NCBI RefSeq assembly: GCF_000421225.1
Contig: NZ_ATWL01000009.1
Coordinates: 1-64,000 of the forward strand
Direction of reading: 5' to 3'
Length of the DNA stretch: 64,000 bases
Source: Ruania albidiflava DSM 18029
Lineage (GTDB): Bacteria; Actinomycetota; Actinomycetes; Actinomycetales; Beutenbergiaceae
Below are positions 63,067 to 64,000 of the stretch, in pieces. The translations under genes and the position numbers were made by a program. Numbering within the stretch: position 1 is the stretch's first letter; each line of letters starts with the position of its first letter. The notes under the pieces were generated by a model. The model was not told where the DNA came from and searched no databases. It saw nothing but the letters and a program-made list of their open reading frames with translations.

Positions 63067-63081
63067 AGGCTGCCGAGCAGG

Positions 63082-64000
63082 TCACCGCGGCGGGGTCAGC
63101 GTCAGCAGGGTCACGCTCGGGCGGCAGGCGAGCCGGACCGGGGTGTAAGGGTTGGTGCCCATCCCGTTGCTCACGTGCAGCCATAGGTTTCCCGGCCCGG
63201 GCGCATCGCCGGGCCACGGGTGCAGGCCGCTGGCCCGGCCGGTGTCCAGGTCGCAGTTGGTCACCAGCGCCCCGTAGCCGGGCAGGCACAGCTGCCCGCC
63301 GTGGGTGTGCCCGGCGAGCACCAGCTCACAACCCAGGCTCTGCATACCGCGCAGCACCCGCAGGTATGGTGCATGGGTGACACCGATGCGCACACCGGAC
63401 CCAGCAGACGACACAGCACCCGAGGAGCCGGGAGCGCTCTGCTCGGCAGGTGACCCTGCGCCGTCGGCGACCTGGTGCTGAGCCGGCCAGGTCTCCGGCA
63501 GCTCGTCCCGGTCCAGGTGCGGATCCTCCACACCGACCAGGTCCAGCCGGGTGCCGCGCACCTCGAGGCTCGCAGTCTGGTTGGACAGGTCCCGCCAGCC
63601 GCAGGCGGCGAACGCGTAGCCGAGCTCGCGTCCGGGCAGGTCCTCCGGGCGCTCGTCGGGATCGTGGCGTCGAGCATCGGGGAGCAGGTAGCGGGCCGGG
63701 TTCCGCAGCAGCGGCGCGAAGTAGTCGTTCGAGCCCATCACGAACGCGCCGGGCACCTCCAGCAGCGGTTCCAGGGCTGCCAGCACGGCAGGCAGTGCCT
63801 CTCGGTGGGCCATGTTGTCGCCAGTGTTGACCACCAGGTCGGGGGCCAAGGCCGCCAGGTCACGTAGCCAGCCGATCTTGCGGCTCTGGCGGGGCAGCAG
63901 GTGCAGGTCGGACAGGTGCAGCAGGCGGATCGAGGCCGCGCCGGCCGGTAGTACGGGCGCCTCCACCCGGCGCACGGTGAAGGCTTGCGCCTCGGCCAGC
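63082..64000 (-). CDS. Metallophosphoesterase, cut by the window edge
   Basis: About 306 residues are visible and the frame is open to base 64000; the start lies outside. The calcineurin-like motifs are HLSDLHLLPRQS, VVNTGDNMAH, GSNDYFAP (in place of the usual GNHE), GVTHAPYL and LAGHTHGGQL, which bind two metal ions. The visible start AEAQAFTVRRVEAPVLPAGA resembles the region just after an N-terminal membrane anchor in actinobacterial homologs, so it is probably membrane attached with an outside or membrane-near phosphoesterase domain. The substrate is unknown. Confidence 0.9.
   Translation of the reverse strand, partial: LAEAQAFTVRRVEAPVLPAGAASIRLLHLSDLHLLPRQSRKIGWLRDLAALAPDLVVNTGDNMAHREALPAVLAALEPLLEVPGAFVMGSNDYFAPLLRNPARYLLPDARRHDPDERPEDLPGRELGYAFAACGWRDLSNQTASLEVRGTRLDLVGVEDPHLDRDELPETWPAQHQVADGAGSPAEQSAPGSSGAVSSAGSGVRIGVTHAPYLRVLRGMQSLGCELVLAGHTHGGQLCLPGYGALVTNCDLDTGRASGLHPWPGDAPGPGNLWLHVSNGMGTNPYTPVRLACRPSVTLLTLTPPR

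Overview
The window is high-GC bacterial DNA with the habits of an actinobacterium. Many genes start with GTG, genes often overlap by 4 bases (ATGA or GTGA), several start codons lie 6-8 bases after a TAnnnT -10 box (leaderless pattern), and SRP RNA, dnaX, recR, a DUF5063 gene, lysC and asd come in that order. The gene content fits the Micrococcales; family and genus cannot be fixed from this sequence alone.

Layout. 1-341: cut end of an IS5-type insertion sequence. 618-6922: an operon for taking up and splitting a ribonucleoside or ribose-containing compound (LacI regulator with two operator-like palindromes, ribokinase, lipoprotein binding protein, two CUT1-type permeases, nucleoside hydrolase). 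7090-11779: housekeeping genes (upp, tadA, sirtuin, tRNA-Ser), an orphan TupA-like ATP-grasp gene, a tiny membrane protein and a spermidine-synthase-like protein. 11876-23362: a type VII secretion (T7SS) locus with an RDD-FHA protein, an FHA-bearing EssC/EccC-like ATPase with three P-loops, two small helical WXG100-like proteins (one without any tryptophan), a putative secreted substrate, unknown partners and two related membrane proteins plus a broken third copy. 23444-31370: a peptide-type binding lipoprotein, TetR, a glutamine amidotransferase-like protein, envelope proteins, an acetyltransferase, an alcohol dehydrogenase with a divergent MmyB-type regulator, and a second tRNA-Ser. 31477-42267: antiporter, SRP RNA, dnaX-recR-DUF5063, a TauE-type transporter, lysC-asd and a YigZ protein. 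43432-52881: an S9 peptidase with CopC, the prpDBC methylcitrate genes, and a DAHP synthase gene behind an aromatic leader peptide. 52905-60248: Nudix, then a purine-salvage operon (NCS1 permease, two adenine-deaminase-type enzymes, LacI) and a uracil/xanthine permease. 60261-64000: palindrome, 19-base G run, two-component system, tRNA-Pro and a cut metallophosphoesterase.

The most unusual feature runs through 37886-47220. Three paralogous genes (AbiEi-like N-terminal domain, DUF559/PD-(D/E)XK-like C-terminal domain) are each bracketed on both sides by long palindromes. The palindrome family differs for each gene, and each gene carries a DnaA-box-like sequence (YTRTCCACA) at a near-constant place between the upstream palindrome and the start codon. 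This looks like a family of REP-associated or mobile units analogous to, but unrelated by protein to, the RAYT/REP system. One of the three is dead or dying through a single in-frame TGA. Unpaired copies of one palindrome family lie near aroG and near the two-component system.

All function calls are from reading the sequence; no database search was run.
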